A stretch of DNA of 8,564 nt from Candidatus Nanohaloarchaea archaeon (GTDB lineage: Archaea; EX4484-52; GLR71): assembly GCA_030594675.1 (NCBI GenBank), contig JAUVES010000021.1, positions 1 through 8,564 of the forward strand, given 5' to 3'. This document shows, one piece after another, positions 1-6,129 of the stretch (the first letter of the stretch is position 1; each line of letters starts with the position of its first letter). The position numbers and the translations under genes are program-made. A model generated the notes under the pieces. That model was given only the letters and a program-made list of their open reading frames with translations, did no database searches and was not told the DNA's origin.

Positions 1-49
1 GCAACAGCCACAGGGCGATGGTACGGTTTCTTGGGTTCTTCTCTTGCAT
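1..49 (-). CDS. N-terminus of an unidentified protein (partial, cut by window edge)
   Basis: An ATG at 49-47 lies 6 nt beyond the stop of the XPD-type helicase and opens a frame that runs off the window after 16 codons. The visible residues begin MQEKNPRNRTIALWLL: a short basic stretch followed by the start of a hydrophobic segment, as in a signal peptide or membrane anchor, but this is too little to identify a family. The upstream bases include AGGT, a weak ribosome-binding match. The spacing makes it the next gene of the helicase operon. It is in the same frame as the helicase, separated only by the TAG stop and two sense codons. Confidence 0.55.
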   Translation of the reverse strand, partial: MQEKNPRNRTIALWLL

Positions 50-55
50 AGATAC

Positions 56-2140
56 CTATTTGTCACTTTTAAAAAATTCATTTACTTTTTCAATTAATTT
101 TCCTGTACTGCCACTATAAACAATAGCATCTTTGGGTAAATCTAACCTATATCCATCTCTATATCTTTCTTGTTTCTTTGTAAATCGTGGATCAATATAT
201 ATAATAACTCCTTTATCATTATCTGACCGTATACATCGTCCTGAAGCTTGCATAACTTTATTCATTGCAGGTAAATTATATCCATATGCTCTACCTTTTC
301 CCAATTGTATCTTATCATAATATTTTATCAATGATTCTGAAAACTTACCCCATTGTGCAAGAGGAACACCAACAATTATGACTGCATTCATATAATCACC
401 TAAATAATCTATACCTTCACAATAACTTCCACCAGCAACAGCTAGAAGGACACCACCTTGTTCTGTACCTGCCTCTTTCTTAAATATTTCAATGACTCGT
501 TCTTTCTCTCCCTTTCTGCTATTCTTTGAACTTATCTCAATAAAAAGTTTCTTGAAATTACTATGATTAAGAGTTTCACTATTCATTATTTTTTTGATAT
601 TTACTTCAATTTTTCTATTATAACTATAACTTGAAGAGAATACACCCACATTTTTTGGTATTATCTTAAGCAGTTCAACTATCATTCTTGCATATTTTTC
701 TGCATTCTCTTCTTTTATATTACAACCTTGTCTCCCCTTAGAACAGGCATAATCACTAATCATATACAACCTATTCTCTTTTGGAAATGGAGACTGTTGT
801 TCAAGTGGTTCATCAAAAGAATCATCAAGACCTAAAACTGTTTTCTGCATCTCAAAAAAACGGAATGTACCAGACATCAAAAGTGTACTATAGGTATTAT
901 TAAATATTTTAGTTAATATAGACGGATCAAGACAAGAACAGCTTATCTTATTTCGCCACTCTTTATTTTTATCATTCCATTCATAAGAACCATATAAAAG
1001 ATGCATGACTTCATCCATATCTCTCAATTCAATCATAAGCTCTTTTAATTTAGTAAGATATAAGCCTTTCCTATCATCTGGTTCTGCTCGTGTTATCAAT
1101 ACACCCATATCAGAAATAATATCATCTAAATTACCAATAAATACAGATTCAAATATCTCTATCAAATCTTTCTTTTTAAATTTGATACCTTTCTTGTTAT
1201 TATTTATCTTTTTTTCCATTTTCTCTTTTATCTCATAAAATTTATTGGTAAGCCCATCAAACTCAATACATATTAAACGGTCTTGAAGTCTTTTAAGTGA
1301 ATCATCCATATCAATGATACCATCCTTTCTTTTATGTATATCTCTATTGATATAATACTCAATCTCATATGCTACTGATTTTATGAACTTATCATCTTTT
1401 TTTCCAAATATCCTTAAAGTATCCATTGTTTTTGAAAGATAATTTCTTACTGTTTCTGGTATATTATGTGCTTCATCAACAATTAAGATTATTTCATCTA
1501 TTGTCACATCCAATTTCTTAAGGAATATCTCCCTAAGTTTCGGTCTTAATATATTTCCATAATCTGTTATTATAACATTTGCAGATATCTTCATGTAAAT
1601 ATTAAGAAGTTCATATGGGCATACTCCTTTTTCTTTACATAATTCAATCACTTCACTATATGATAATATATTATCTCTTAATATTGATAACAATTTATCT
1701 TTATCAAGATTAAGTTTTTCTAAATATTTACAGCCTTTAGTTCCATACTCTTTCTTGGCCTCTTTAAGCCTATCACAATAAGCTCTTATATCTTTTATCT
1801 TATTTTTCTCTTCAACACCATCATTTATGGGACACATCTTATCTTTGCCGACTATATCAACAACAGAAAGACTTGGCCTCTTCTTTGATATTTTCTTAAG
1901 TTCTTTGATGAACATCTCATGCTGAGAAACACGGCTGACAAGGATGACTATCTTTTTATTTCCCATATTGGCTATTGCTGGTGCAAGTGAACATATGGTC
2001 TTTCCTATACCTGTCGGTGCATGTGCCATGATGCCTTTCTTATTTTCAAGACACGAAGTCCATCTGTCCATAAATTCTATCTGCAACCTGCTTCGTTCTG
2101 TATTATCAAATGGATATGGAAATATATCTTTATACTGCAT
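56..2140 (-). CDS. XPD/Rad3-family Fe-S DNA helicase (SF2)
   Basis: This 694-aa protein has the full signature of XPD/Rad3/DinG helicases. In order: an N-terminal FPY segment with R18 and Q20 resembling the family's nucleotide-contacting start, Walker A APTGIGKT at 41-48, a cysteine-rich insertion that fits the 4Fe-4S domain (C103, C122, C137 and C174, with an extra C168), Walker B DEAHN at 222-226, MSGTF at 422-426, motif V around GGSYCEGIDY (570-579), and motif VI QASGRCIR at 631-638. Characterised archaeal XPDs are ATP-driven 5'->3' helicases of DNA repair; in this context a role in element replication or recombination is my inference. The length is slightly above typical archaeal XPDs. 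The ATG at 2140 has GGTGA five bases upstream, and the gene starts 14 nt after the MCM-like gene, so the two are co-transcribed. All core motifs are intact, so it is probably active. It ends in TAG, the only amber stop among the genes called here. DinG-like naming is possible, but the motif V and VI wording looks archaeal XPD. Confidence 0.93.
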   Translation of the reverse strand: MQYKDIFPYPFDNTERSRLQIEFMDRWTSCLENKKGIMAHAPTGIGKTICSLAPAIANMGNKKIVILVSRVSQHEMFIKELKKISKKRPSLSVVDIVGKDKMCPINDGVEEKNKIKDIRAYCDRLKEAKKEYGTKGCKYLEKLNLDKDKLLSILRDNILSYSEVIELCKEKGVCPYELLNIYMKISANVIITDYGNILRPKLREIFLKKLDVTIDEIILIVDEAHNIPETVRNYLSKTMDTLRIFGKKDDKFIKSVAYEIEYYINRDIHKRKDGIIDMDDSLKRLQDRLICIEFDGLTNKFYEIKEKMEKKINNNKKGIKFKKKDLIEIFESVFIGNLDDIISDMGVLITRAEPDDRKGLYLTKLKELMIELRDMDEVMHLLYGSYEWNDKNKEWRNKISCSCLDPSILTKIFNNTYSTLLMSGTFRFFEMQKTVLGLDDSFDEPLEQQSPFPKENRLYMISDYACSKGRQGCNIKEENAEKYARMIVELLKIIPKNVGVFSSSYSYNRKIEVNIKKIMNSETLNHSNFKKLFIEISSKNSRKGEKERVIEIFKKEAGTEQGGVLLAVAGGSYCEGIDYLGDYMNAVIIVGVPLAQWGKFSESLIKYYDKIQLGKGRAYGYNLPAMNKVMQASGRCIRSDNDKGVIIYIDPRFTKKQERYRDGYRLDLPKDAIVYSGSTGKLIEKVNEFFKSDK

Positions 2141-2154
2141 TCATTTCACCATCT

Positions 2155-4332
2155 TTAAACCTTTTTTAAGTATCCTTTCTGTGGACTGAACAATACACCA
2201 TCTTCTTTAAGTTTAGCTATACATAATTCTATAGCTTCTCTATTTTTATATCCTTTTTTTCCAAGCTCAGAAATCAAGTCTTCAGTATTACTCACACCTA
2301 TTTCATCTTTAATCTCTTCTAATATTCTTAATAATAATTCAATGTCATTAAATTTTTTACTCTTTAACATATTTACTGTTAACTTAATAAACTCTTCATC
2401 TTTATGTAACATCTCATTGAATATCTCAAGTTTTGATGGTTCATTTATTTTTATTGAATATTCATGCTCTGACTCTTTAAGTAATTCCACACCGAATGAC
2501 CTCATAACATTATTTGGATTAGATAGACTTTTTGCTTTCTTCATATTACTTTCAATCCGTGAAAAGAAAGCATAAGACTGTTCTTCATCTGGAAATTTAA
2601 ATATATCATTATAGTTTTTTGATAATATATTCATAGACAACTTATTTAGATTATAACTATCTTCAGATACAGATATTGCAAACATCAGATATTTGACCCA
2701 TTCCTTATCTATCGCCAGATATTCTCTTAAGATAAGTTCCTTTTCAAATTCTGTCGTTGTTGTTGTCATCAAAGACAGACTTTTCAATGATATTGTTAAA
2801 ATGTGTTCAAAATGTTGTTCTGCACACTTCAGAAATTCATCTATATTTATATTTTTCATCTTTTCTGGTGAACTGAAGCTAAATATATATTCTATAGCTG
2901 CAATACGATATGCTATACCTCGTATATGTCCATTTTTTCCTATATATCCTTCCCAGAAATCTTTGACCATAGCTATTGGTATATTATTTATCTGTTGCTT
3001 GAATAATAATAGGTTAGAATTGGATATAGGTTTCTGCAACCAATCTTGAATCTCTGGTTTTAAAAAGAAATTTGTCTGATTCTTTGCAACATATTCAAAC
3101 ATTGATTCTATTATACATTGATATATCTCAAGATCTTCATCAAGAAGTTCTTTTCCATCAACTTTCATTATATCTTCTGAAAATAAAACAACACCCTTTC
3201 TTCTTCCAAATGCACCAGTATTATCTGTAATCTTTGAAAGCATATCATCAAATTTATTCAATAGTTCTATAGTGCTTATATTTTCATCATATGAAACTAT
3301 ACTATCTTTATTCTTCTTACTATTGTTTATTATTGGTTTTGGATTCGATATATAGATAAGTGGTGAATATCCTATGGTCTTTATATTTTTCATACCCATT
3401 TCCCTCAAGGATTCTCCCTGTTCTTCATAACTGTTCATTGCAGAAAATAGACTATCATCTTTCTCTGATTGCAGTTCATCTAATATTGTTGTCACCTTTC
3501 GCCCATTCAATGACCCAATCCTTATATTTTTTGCATCAGAATATCCAAGAAGACCTGCAACACGACATTTATCAATACATATCCCTATTTTTTTAGCTAT
3601 TGATGTCTTTCCAGTACCTGGGTTAGTTATCCAAATCATATGTGGTGCAAACCGCATAAATTTTTTAGGACTTATAATTGTAGTATCAAATTTTACAAGA
3701 TGTGCTACTGATAGATAATATAATTGATTATCTATAGTTCCTCGTTCAAAGAATAATTTTTTGATTAATGCTTTGAACCATTTTATGTCTCCTAATTCAA
3801 AATAATAGATTACATCTTTTGTCAACCGTTTATTCATTATATAGAACAGTTTTCGTGTAATATTCTTATCAAGCAAAAGTTTCCAACCTATTTCTGTATA
3901 CCCTACTATATCTTGTTTCTCTTTTAATATATTAGCAATAGCTTCTATACGAGCCTTAGCAGTTATGCTCTGTTCTCTACATAATCTATTCACTACAAGT
4001 TCATCTGGAATCTCATATCTATTGCTCTCTAACATCTTATTGCTATCAATAGCCATCAATGATACTTCATTATGTCCAGAATCAAGTTTCATATCAGTAA
4101 ATAGATAACGTGGTATATCATCTTGACCTATAAATTTAAAATTATATAAGGTATATTTATCATCTGATTTTATGTTGCTTGTAACATTTATTATATTTTT
4201 ATGAACATAGTCTGTTCCTATATCTACCACACATTTACTATTCAATTTTGTTGTCTTAGGTAATGTATTTATTGATATAAGTTCCTTATTCTCTTCTGTA
4301 TTTTTTATTTCTGCCACATTTATATTATCCAT
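2155..4332 (-). CDS. Divergent AAA+ ATPase, MCM-like replicative helicase candidate
   Basis: This 725-aa protein has a clear AAA+ core: Walker A NPGTGKTS at 237-244, Walker B ILDEL with D285 and E286, a sensor-1-like ISNP with N330, and a possible arginine finger in GRRK at 376-379. The block between Walker B and sensor 1 (SAMNSYEEQGESLREMGMKN) is placed and spaced like the helix-2 and pre-sensor insertions of MCM helicases. The last ~65 residues look like the MCM C-terminal winged helix and end with GVLFSPQKGYLKKV. Residues 1-200 show no zinc-binding CxxC pairs and I cannot assign them; an OB fold is possible but not shown. The usual MCM phrases IDEFDKM and SRFD are absent, so the assignment to MCM is an inference, while AAA+ is firm. 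The ATG at 4332 follows GAGG inside the last codons of the preceding gene, one base after its stop, indicating translational coupling. By position just downstream of the origin-like region it is the likely replicative helicase of the element. Confidence 0.8.
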   Translation of the reverse strand: MDNINVAEIKNTEENKELISINTLPKTTKLNSKCVVDIGTDYVHKNIINVTSNIKSDDKYTLYNFKFIGQDDIPRYLFTDMKLDSGHNEVSLMAIDSNKMLESNRYEIPDELVVNRLCREQSITAKARIEAIANILKEKQDIVGYTEIGWKLLLDKNITRKLFYIMNKRLTKDVIYYFELGDIKWFKALIKKLFFERGTIDNQLYYLSVAHLVKFDTTIISPKKFMRFAPHMIWITNPGTGKTSIAKKIGICIDKCRVAGLLGYSDAKNIRIGSLNGRKVTTILDELQSEKDDSLFSAMNSYEEQGESLREMGMKNIKTIGYSPLIYISNPKPIINNSKKNKDSIVSYDENISTIELLNKFDDMLSKITDNTGAFGRRKGVVLFSEDIMKVDGKELLDEDLEIYQCIIESMFEYVAKNQTNFFLKPEIQDWLQKPISNSNLLLFKQQINNIPIAMVKDFWEGYIGKNGHIRGIAYRIAAIEYIFSFSSPEKMKNINIDEFLKCAEQHFEHILTISLKSLSLMTTTTTEFEKELILREYLAIDKEWVKYLMFAISVSEDSYNLNKLSMNILSKNYNDIFKFPDEEQSYAFFSRIESNMKKAKSLSNPNNVMRSFGVELLKESEHEYSIKINEPSKLEIFNEMLHKDEEFIKLTVNMLKSKKFNDIELLLRILEEIKDEIGVSNTEDLISELGKKGYKNREAIELCIAKLKEDGVLFSPQKGYLKKV

Positions 4333-4333
4333 A

Positions 4334-4636
4334 TCAATCCTCTATATCATCACATTTAGCCAACATAACTTGTGCCTTATCTAATATTACAAACAAATCT
4401 GTCTTTTTTATTCTAATAAATTCAATATTATTTATGATATTAAGAAGGTCAATAATCATTCTATCTATAAATTGTCTGCTTGTTATCTTATATTCTATAT
4501 GCCTACTATCAAGATCAAGATAGAAATGTATCTTATTCAATAAATATATCTTAAGGTTCTCTTTAAACATCTCTTCATCAAGTTCTATATCACCAACAGA
4601 GACCATCTTAAAATATTTAAAAGTTATTACTGCCAT
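4334..4636 (-). CDS. Hypothetical protein, replication operon
   Basis: I do not recognise this 100-aa protein. It is rich in Ile, Leu, Lys and Asp, with likely helices around residues 20-40 and 55-95 and one cysteine near the C-terminus. There are no membrane segments, CxxC pairs or nucleotide-binding motifs. A strong GAGGT lies eight bases before the ATG at 4636. Its final codons carry the GAGG ribosome-binding site of the MCM-like gene, and its stop is one base from that gene's ATG, so the two are tightly coupled. Genes placed this way sometimes encode a loader or accessory factor for the helicase, but nothing in the sequence itself shows that. Confidence 0.75.
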   Translation of the reverse strand: MAVITFKYFKMVSVGDIELDEEMFKENLKIYLLNKIHFYLDLDSRHIEYKITSRQFIDRMIIDLLNIINNIEFIRIKKTDLFVILDKAQVMLAKCDDIED

Positions 4637-4672
4637 ATATTTTTACCTCTTATAATATTCTTATCTATATGT

Positions 4673-4885
4673 TTATTTTGTTCTTTTTTTCTGGTGCCGA
4701 CCATACACAGCAATAAAATATTGATCATACTTATTTTTCATAAGGTCAAATTTAAGATTTAAATCTTCATTTCCATTTGCATCACGCATACCAATCAATG
4801 CTTTCCACTTCTTTGGTATTATTGTAGCAATGCTATCACCACTCTTAAATCCTTTCTTTTTTGCATCATCTATTTTTATACTCAT
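4673..4885 (-). CDS. Small basic protein, weak AbrB/SpoVT-like resemblance
   Basis: First gene of the replication-type operon: 70 aa, Lys-rich, ending in a basic tail (RHQKKRTK). The segment SGDSIATIIPKKWKALIG (about residues 15-32) resembles the core of swapped-hairpin AbrB/SpoVT DNA-binding domains, where a strand leads into a conserved I-P-K and then a helix. The rest (DLNLKFDLMKNKYDQYFIAVYGR) could supply further strands. If the resemblance is real, it would be a DNA-binding autoregulator acting on the adjacent AT-rich region; this is inference, and the match is short. The ATG at 4885 follows GGTG by seven bases. Several TATA-like stretches lie upstream at 4950-5000. The spacing to the next gene is 36 nt. 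Confidence 0.7.
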   Translation of the reverse strand: MSIKIDDAKKKGFKSGDSIATIIPKKWKALIGMRDANGNEDLNLKFDLMKNKYDQYFIAVYGRHQKKRTK

Positions 4886-4949
4886 ACAATTACACCATTT
4901 TCAAAGAATATCAAACAACATATCTATTATTTTTACTATTATTAATATA

Positions 4950-5000
4950 TATAATTATTGGTGATATAATTTATATATTAGAGTATTTAAATATAAATAA
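4950..5000 (-). promoter_or_regulatory. Candidate TATA region for the 4885-to-1 operon
   Basis: On the minus strand this stretch contains several TATA-like elements, such as TTTATATTTAAAT (about 4997-4985) and ATATATAAATTATA (about 4979-4966), placed 65-115 nt before the ATG at 4885. It is the first non-coding space upstream of the operon, and the preceding operon appears to terminate at 5477-5502, so a promoter is expected here. The whole region is so AT-rich that I cannot say which element is used. Confidence 0.35.
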
Positions 5001-5065
5001 ATAGATATATTTATATTGACTCAGTGATAAAAAATTATATCATGTGTCAGTTTTTTTATTCTTAA

Positions 5066-5082
5066 ATAGTAATTAAAAAAAC
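5066..5082. repeat. 17-bp direct repeat, copy 1
   Basis: The sequence ATAGTAATTAAAAAAAC occurs here and again, identical and in the same orientation, at 5468-5484. On the minus strand each copy contains a T7 run followed by AATTACTAT. The copies lie about 400 bp apart and bracket the TGATTAA cluster. Confidence 0.6.
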
Positions 5083-5144
5083 TATAGCTCTACTGCTAAT
5101 GGTTTTAAATTTTACTTAATCAATCCAAAAAGGGTGTTTTTAAA

Positions 5145-5237
5145 ATGATTAAATCTTTTATTTTTCCTACTCTTGTTATTGTTTTTATACTATATTATAC
5201 TATATATTATATAATATATATATTCATAAATCAATAG
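5145..5237 (+). CDS. Possible 30-aa hydrophobic peptide on the plus strand
   Basis: An ATG at 5145 is preceded by AGGGTG with an 8-nt spacer, a good archaeal ribosome-binding site, and opens 30 codons ending in TAG. The peptide begins MIKSFIFPTLVIVFIL and is hydrophobic from about residue 5 to 28, so it would form a single membrane helix. It is the only minus-strand exception in the window and lies within the origin-like region; its start overlaps a TGATTAAA copy. The second half is made of TAT/ATA codons, so a random AT-rich frame would look similar. A T8 run follows at 5299-5306 and could end such a transcript. Could be a toxin-like or regulatory micropeptide, or chance. Confidence 0.25.
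   Translation: MIKSFIFPTLVIVFILYYTIYYIIYIFINQ
5187..5224. other. Candidate DNA-unwinding element (A/T-only tract)
   Basis: This 38-bp tract is alternating A and T apart from two C residues, the most easily melted DNA in the window. It sits between the left and right groups of TGATTAA repeats, the usual position of an unwinding element in iteron origins. It also codes the second half of the doubtful plus-strand peptide. Confidence 0.4.
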
Positions 5238-5361
5238 CAATAAAGTCCTTAATCAGTTTAATCAAAACAAGGTGAAAAATAGCGTAAATCAAATGAAATT
5301 TTTTTTACTAGAGTAAAATACTGATTAAATGATTAAAGTGATTAAACAGTAGCAAGGTCTT

Positions 5362-5378
5362 GATTTTTGGCAAAAATC
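5362..5378. repeat. 17-bp perfect palindrome (8-bp arms, 1-nt centre)
   Basis: GATTTTTG-G-CAAAAATC is a perfect inverted repeat. It overlaps a second possible hairpin, CAAAAA (5371-5376) with TTTTTG (5382-5387), so two alternative structures compete. It follows the three near-tandem TGATTAAA copies. It could be an operator for a dimeric regulator or part of the origin; as a dyad with no long spacer it is a better protein site than an RNA hairpin. Confidence 0.45.
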
Positions 5379-5467
5379 GTGTTTTTGATGGATTAAGTGC
5401 CAACTAATAGTGATAAAAAGTAAGAATCAAAAACAACAGAGTCTTTTTTTAACCTTTTAATTAATAT

Positions 5468-5484
5468 ATAGTAATTAAAAAAAC
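5468..5484. repeat. 17-bp direct repeat, copy 2
   Basis: Identical to 5066-5082 in the same orientation. This copy supplies the T7 run that forms part of the oligo-T terminator of the right-hand operon, so the other copy may have a similar terminating or protein-binding role. Confidence 0.6.
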
Positions 5485-5502
5485 ATAGAAAAATGACAAA
5501 AA
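5477..5502 (-). terminator. Oligo-T terminator of the right-hand operon
   Basis: Directly after the stop of the last gene (5503), the minus strand carries three T runs: T5 at 5502-5498, T5 at 5493-5489 and T7 at 5483-5477. Archaeal RNA polymerase terminates on such non-template T-tracts without needing a hairpin, and none is evident here. It marks the boundary between the two minus-strand operons. Confidence 0.6.
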
Positions 5503-5739
5503 TCACCCAAAACTAACTCTAAACTTCTTAGACAGACACTCACAATCAGCCTTTAAAATAAACTTTGAAACTTCCCCAGCCCTCAAATCAACAGCAGGAA
5601 CCAGCTTTTTCCCGCAGTAAGGACATTCATGCATCATCTCCTTCAGAAGCTTCAGGTCAACATCCACTGGATTGCCAGCAATCTGACTGTGGATTTTCTG
5701 CGCCTTTTCAGTCAGTTTTTTATGGTTTTTTTTGAGCAT
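5503..5739 (-). CDS. Small zinc-ribbon-like protein
   Basis: A 78-aa protein with a basic, probably helical N-terminal half (KK and HKK clusters) and a C-terminal metal site built from C39PYC42 and C66EC68, spaced as in zinc ribbons. Function unknown; such proteins in mobile elements often bind nucleic acid or partner proteins. I chose the ATG at 5739 because GAGGT precedes it with a 6-nt spacer; an in-frame GTG at 5772 would add 11 residues and a 53-nt overlap without a comparable site. With the chosen start it overlaps the preceding gene by 20 nt. It is the last gene of the operon and is followed by T-tracts. Its codons are richer in G and C at third positions than those of the helicase genes. 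Confidence 0.7.
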   Translation of the reverse strand: MLKKNHKKLTEKAQKIHSQIAGNPVDVDLKLLKEMMHECPYCGKKLVPAVDLRAGEVSKFILKADCECLSKKFRVSFG

Positions 5740-5974
5740 CTTTTGACCTCTCAATATCCCCAACAAATTCACTCATGCATAGAGTTGAATCACAGAGTAT
5801 GACAGTCTTTTTAGTCCCTGCAACCTTTGGCGATATAATGCAGCAGGTCTTGTAGTCCGCCTTCTTGCCGCACTTTGCGCATACCAGATTATCTTTGTCT
5901 ATACCTATCGCTTCTAATAAAAAAACACGTTCACATGGCGTCAGCTCTTCAAATTCTGGCTTTTCAGTTTCCAT
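5720..5974 (-). CDS. Small Cys-rich zinc-binding protein
   Basis: An 84-aa protein with a predicted acidic N-terminus and a cysteine array, C32xxC35 then C44C45 and C61x4C66, which could hold one zinc ion (C32, C35, C61, C66). The knuckle CAKCGKK resembles the CPYCGKK of the next gene, though the rest is not clearly alignable. The protein ends in a charged tail (SKDAQKKP). The start at ATG 5974 lies two bases after the stop of the preceding membrane peptide; an upstream in-frame TTG (5980) would overlap that stop. No strong ribosome-binding site is visible, so translation is probably coupled. Function not recognised. Confidence 0.7.
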   Translation of the reverse strand: METEKPEFEELTPCERVFLLEAIGIDKDNLVCAKCGKKADYKTCCIISPKVAGTKKTVILCDSTLCMSEFVGDIERSKDAQKKP

Positions 5975-5976
5975 AA

Positions 5977-6126
5977 TCAATCAAGTCCCTTATCTTTGTT
6001 GAATGCAGTGACCCATTTATCTACTGCAAGGAATATGAGACAGATGATAAGCAGGACACCTATCCAGTTGTCTTTGCAGAACAGGATAGCCTGCATGAAC
6101 TCTTCAACTGTGCATCCGAACATCAT
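5977..6126 (-). CDS. 49-aa single-span membrane peptide
   Basis: This small gene fills a 150-bp space. Its start (ATG ATG at 6126/6123) follows GGGTGA, a strong archaeal ribosome-binding site that overlaps the stop of the preceding gene, and its stop lies two bases before the next ATG. The peptide has a soluble acidic N-terminus (about 20 residues with C5 and C17), one hydrophobic helix at about 21-35 (WIGVLLIICLIFLAV) and a charged C-terminus. GC-rich third positions support real coding. The function is unknown; single-span peptides of this kind in viruses can be structural, holin-like or regulatory, and nothing here decides between them. Confidence 0.7.
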   Translation of the reverse strand: MMFGCTVEEFMQAILFCKDNWIGVLLIICLIFLAVDKWVTAFNKDKGLD

Positions 6127-6129
6127 CTT

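Larger units (their letters stand above)
5116..5345. repeat. TGATTAA iteron-like cluster, seven copies
   Basis: The 7-mer TGATTAA occurs at 5146-5152, 5322-5328, 5330-5336 and 5339-5345, and as its complement TTAATCA at 5116-5122, 5249-5255 and 5258-5264. Five copies extend to the 8-mer TGATTAAA. The last three plus-orientation copies are nearly tandem (8- and 9-bp steps), and the two copies before them are tandem and inverted, so the copies form inverted sets. A weaker relative, GGATTAAG, sits at 5390-5397. With roughly 75-80% A+T the chance expectation for both orientations over 230 bp is well below one. Likely binding sites for an initiator or regulator; the binding protein is unknown. Confidence 0.6.
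4886..5502. other. AT-rich intergenic region, candidate replication origin
   Basis: This 617-bp gap is the only sizeable non-coding region in the window. From left to right on the plus strand it holds TATA-like DNA for the leftward operon, a 17-bp repeat copy (5066-5082), TGATTAA repeats in both orientations (5116-5345), an almost pure A/T tract (5187-5224), a palindrome (5362-5378), the second 17-bp repeat copy (5468-5484) and T-tracts that likely end the right-hand operon. Short repeated sites next to an easily melted tract, directly upstream of a putative replicative helicase, is the usual build of an iteron-type origin. No initiator (Rep, Orc1/Cdc6) is encoded in the window, so the function is inferred from architecture alone. 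Confidence 0.5.

Noticed and set aside
2141..2154. Mini-frame ATG GTG AAA TGA between the MCM-like and XPD genes
   Set aside because: Only three codons; it is explained by the GGTGA ribosome-binding site of the XPD gene.
132..4000. Open frames on the plus strand opposite the helicase genes
   Set aside because: They lie opposite well-supported minus-strand genes, have no plausible protein composition or ribosome-binding sites, and follow from codon bias of the real genes.
5025..5042. TGATA/TATCA hairpin near the left side of the intergenic region
   Set aside because: Five-base arms in very AT-rich DNA are expected by chance.
5293..5316. Seven-codon plus-strand frame after GGTGA in the intergenic region
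   Set aside because: Too short and too far from its putative ribosome-binding site to support.
4886..5502. CRISPR array or tRNA/structured RNA gene in the intergenic region
   Set aside because: No regularly spaced long repeats with unique spacers, and no cloverleaf or GC-rich stem; the repeats are 7-8 bp only.
5740..5772. GTG start at 5772 for the zinc-ribbon gene
   Set aside because: The ATG at 5739 has GAGGT at proper spacing; the added residues only overlap the previous gene.
5975..5980. TTG start at 5980 for the second zinc-binding gene
   Set aside because: It would overlap the stop of the 49-aa peptide gene, while an ATG at 5974 follows that stop by two bases.
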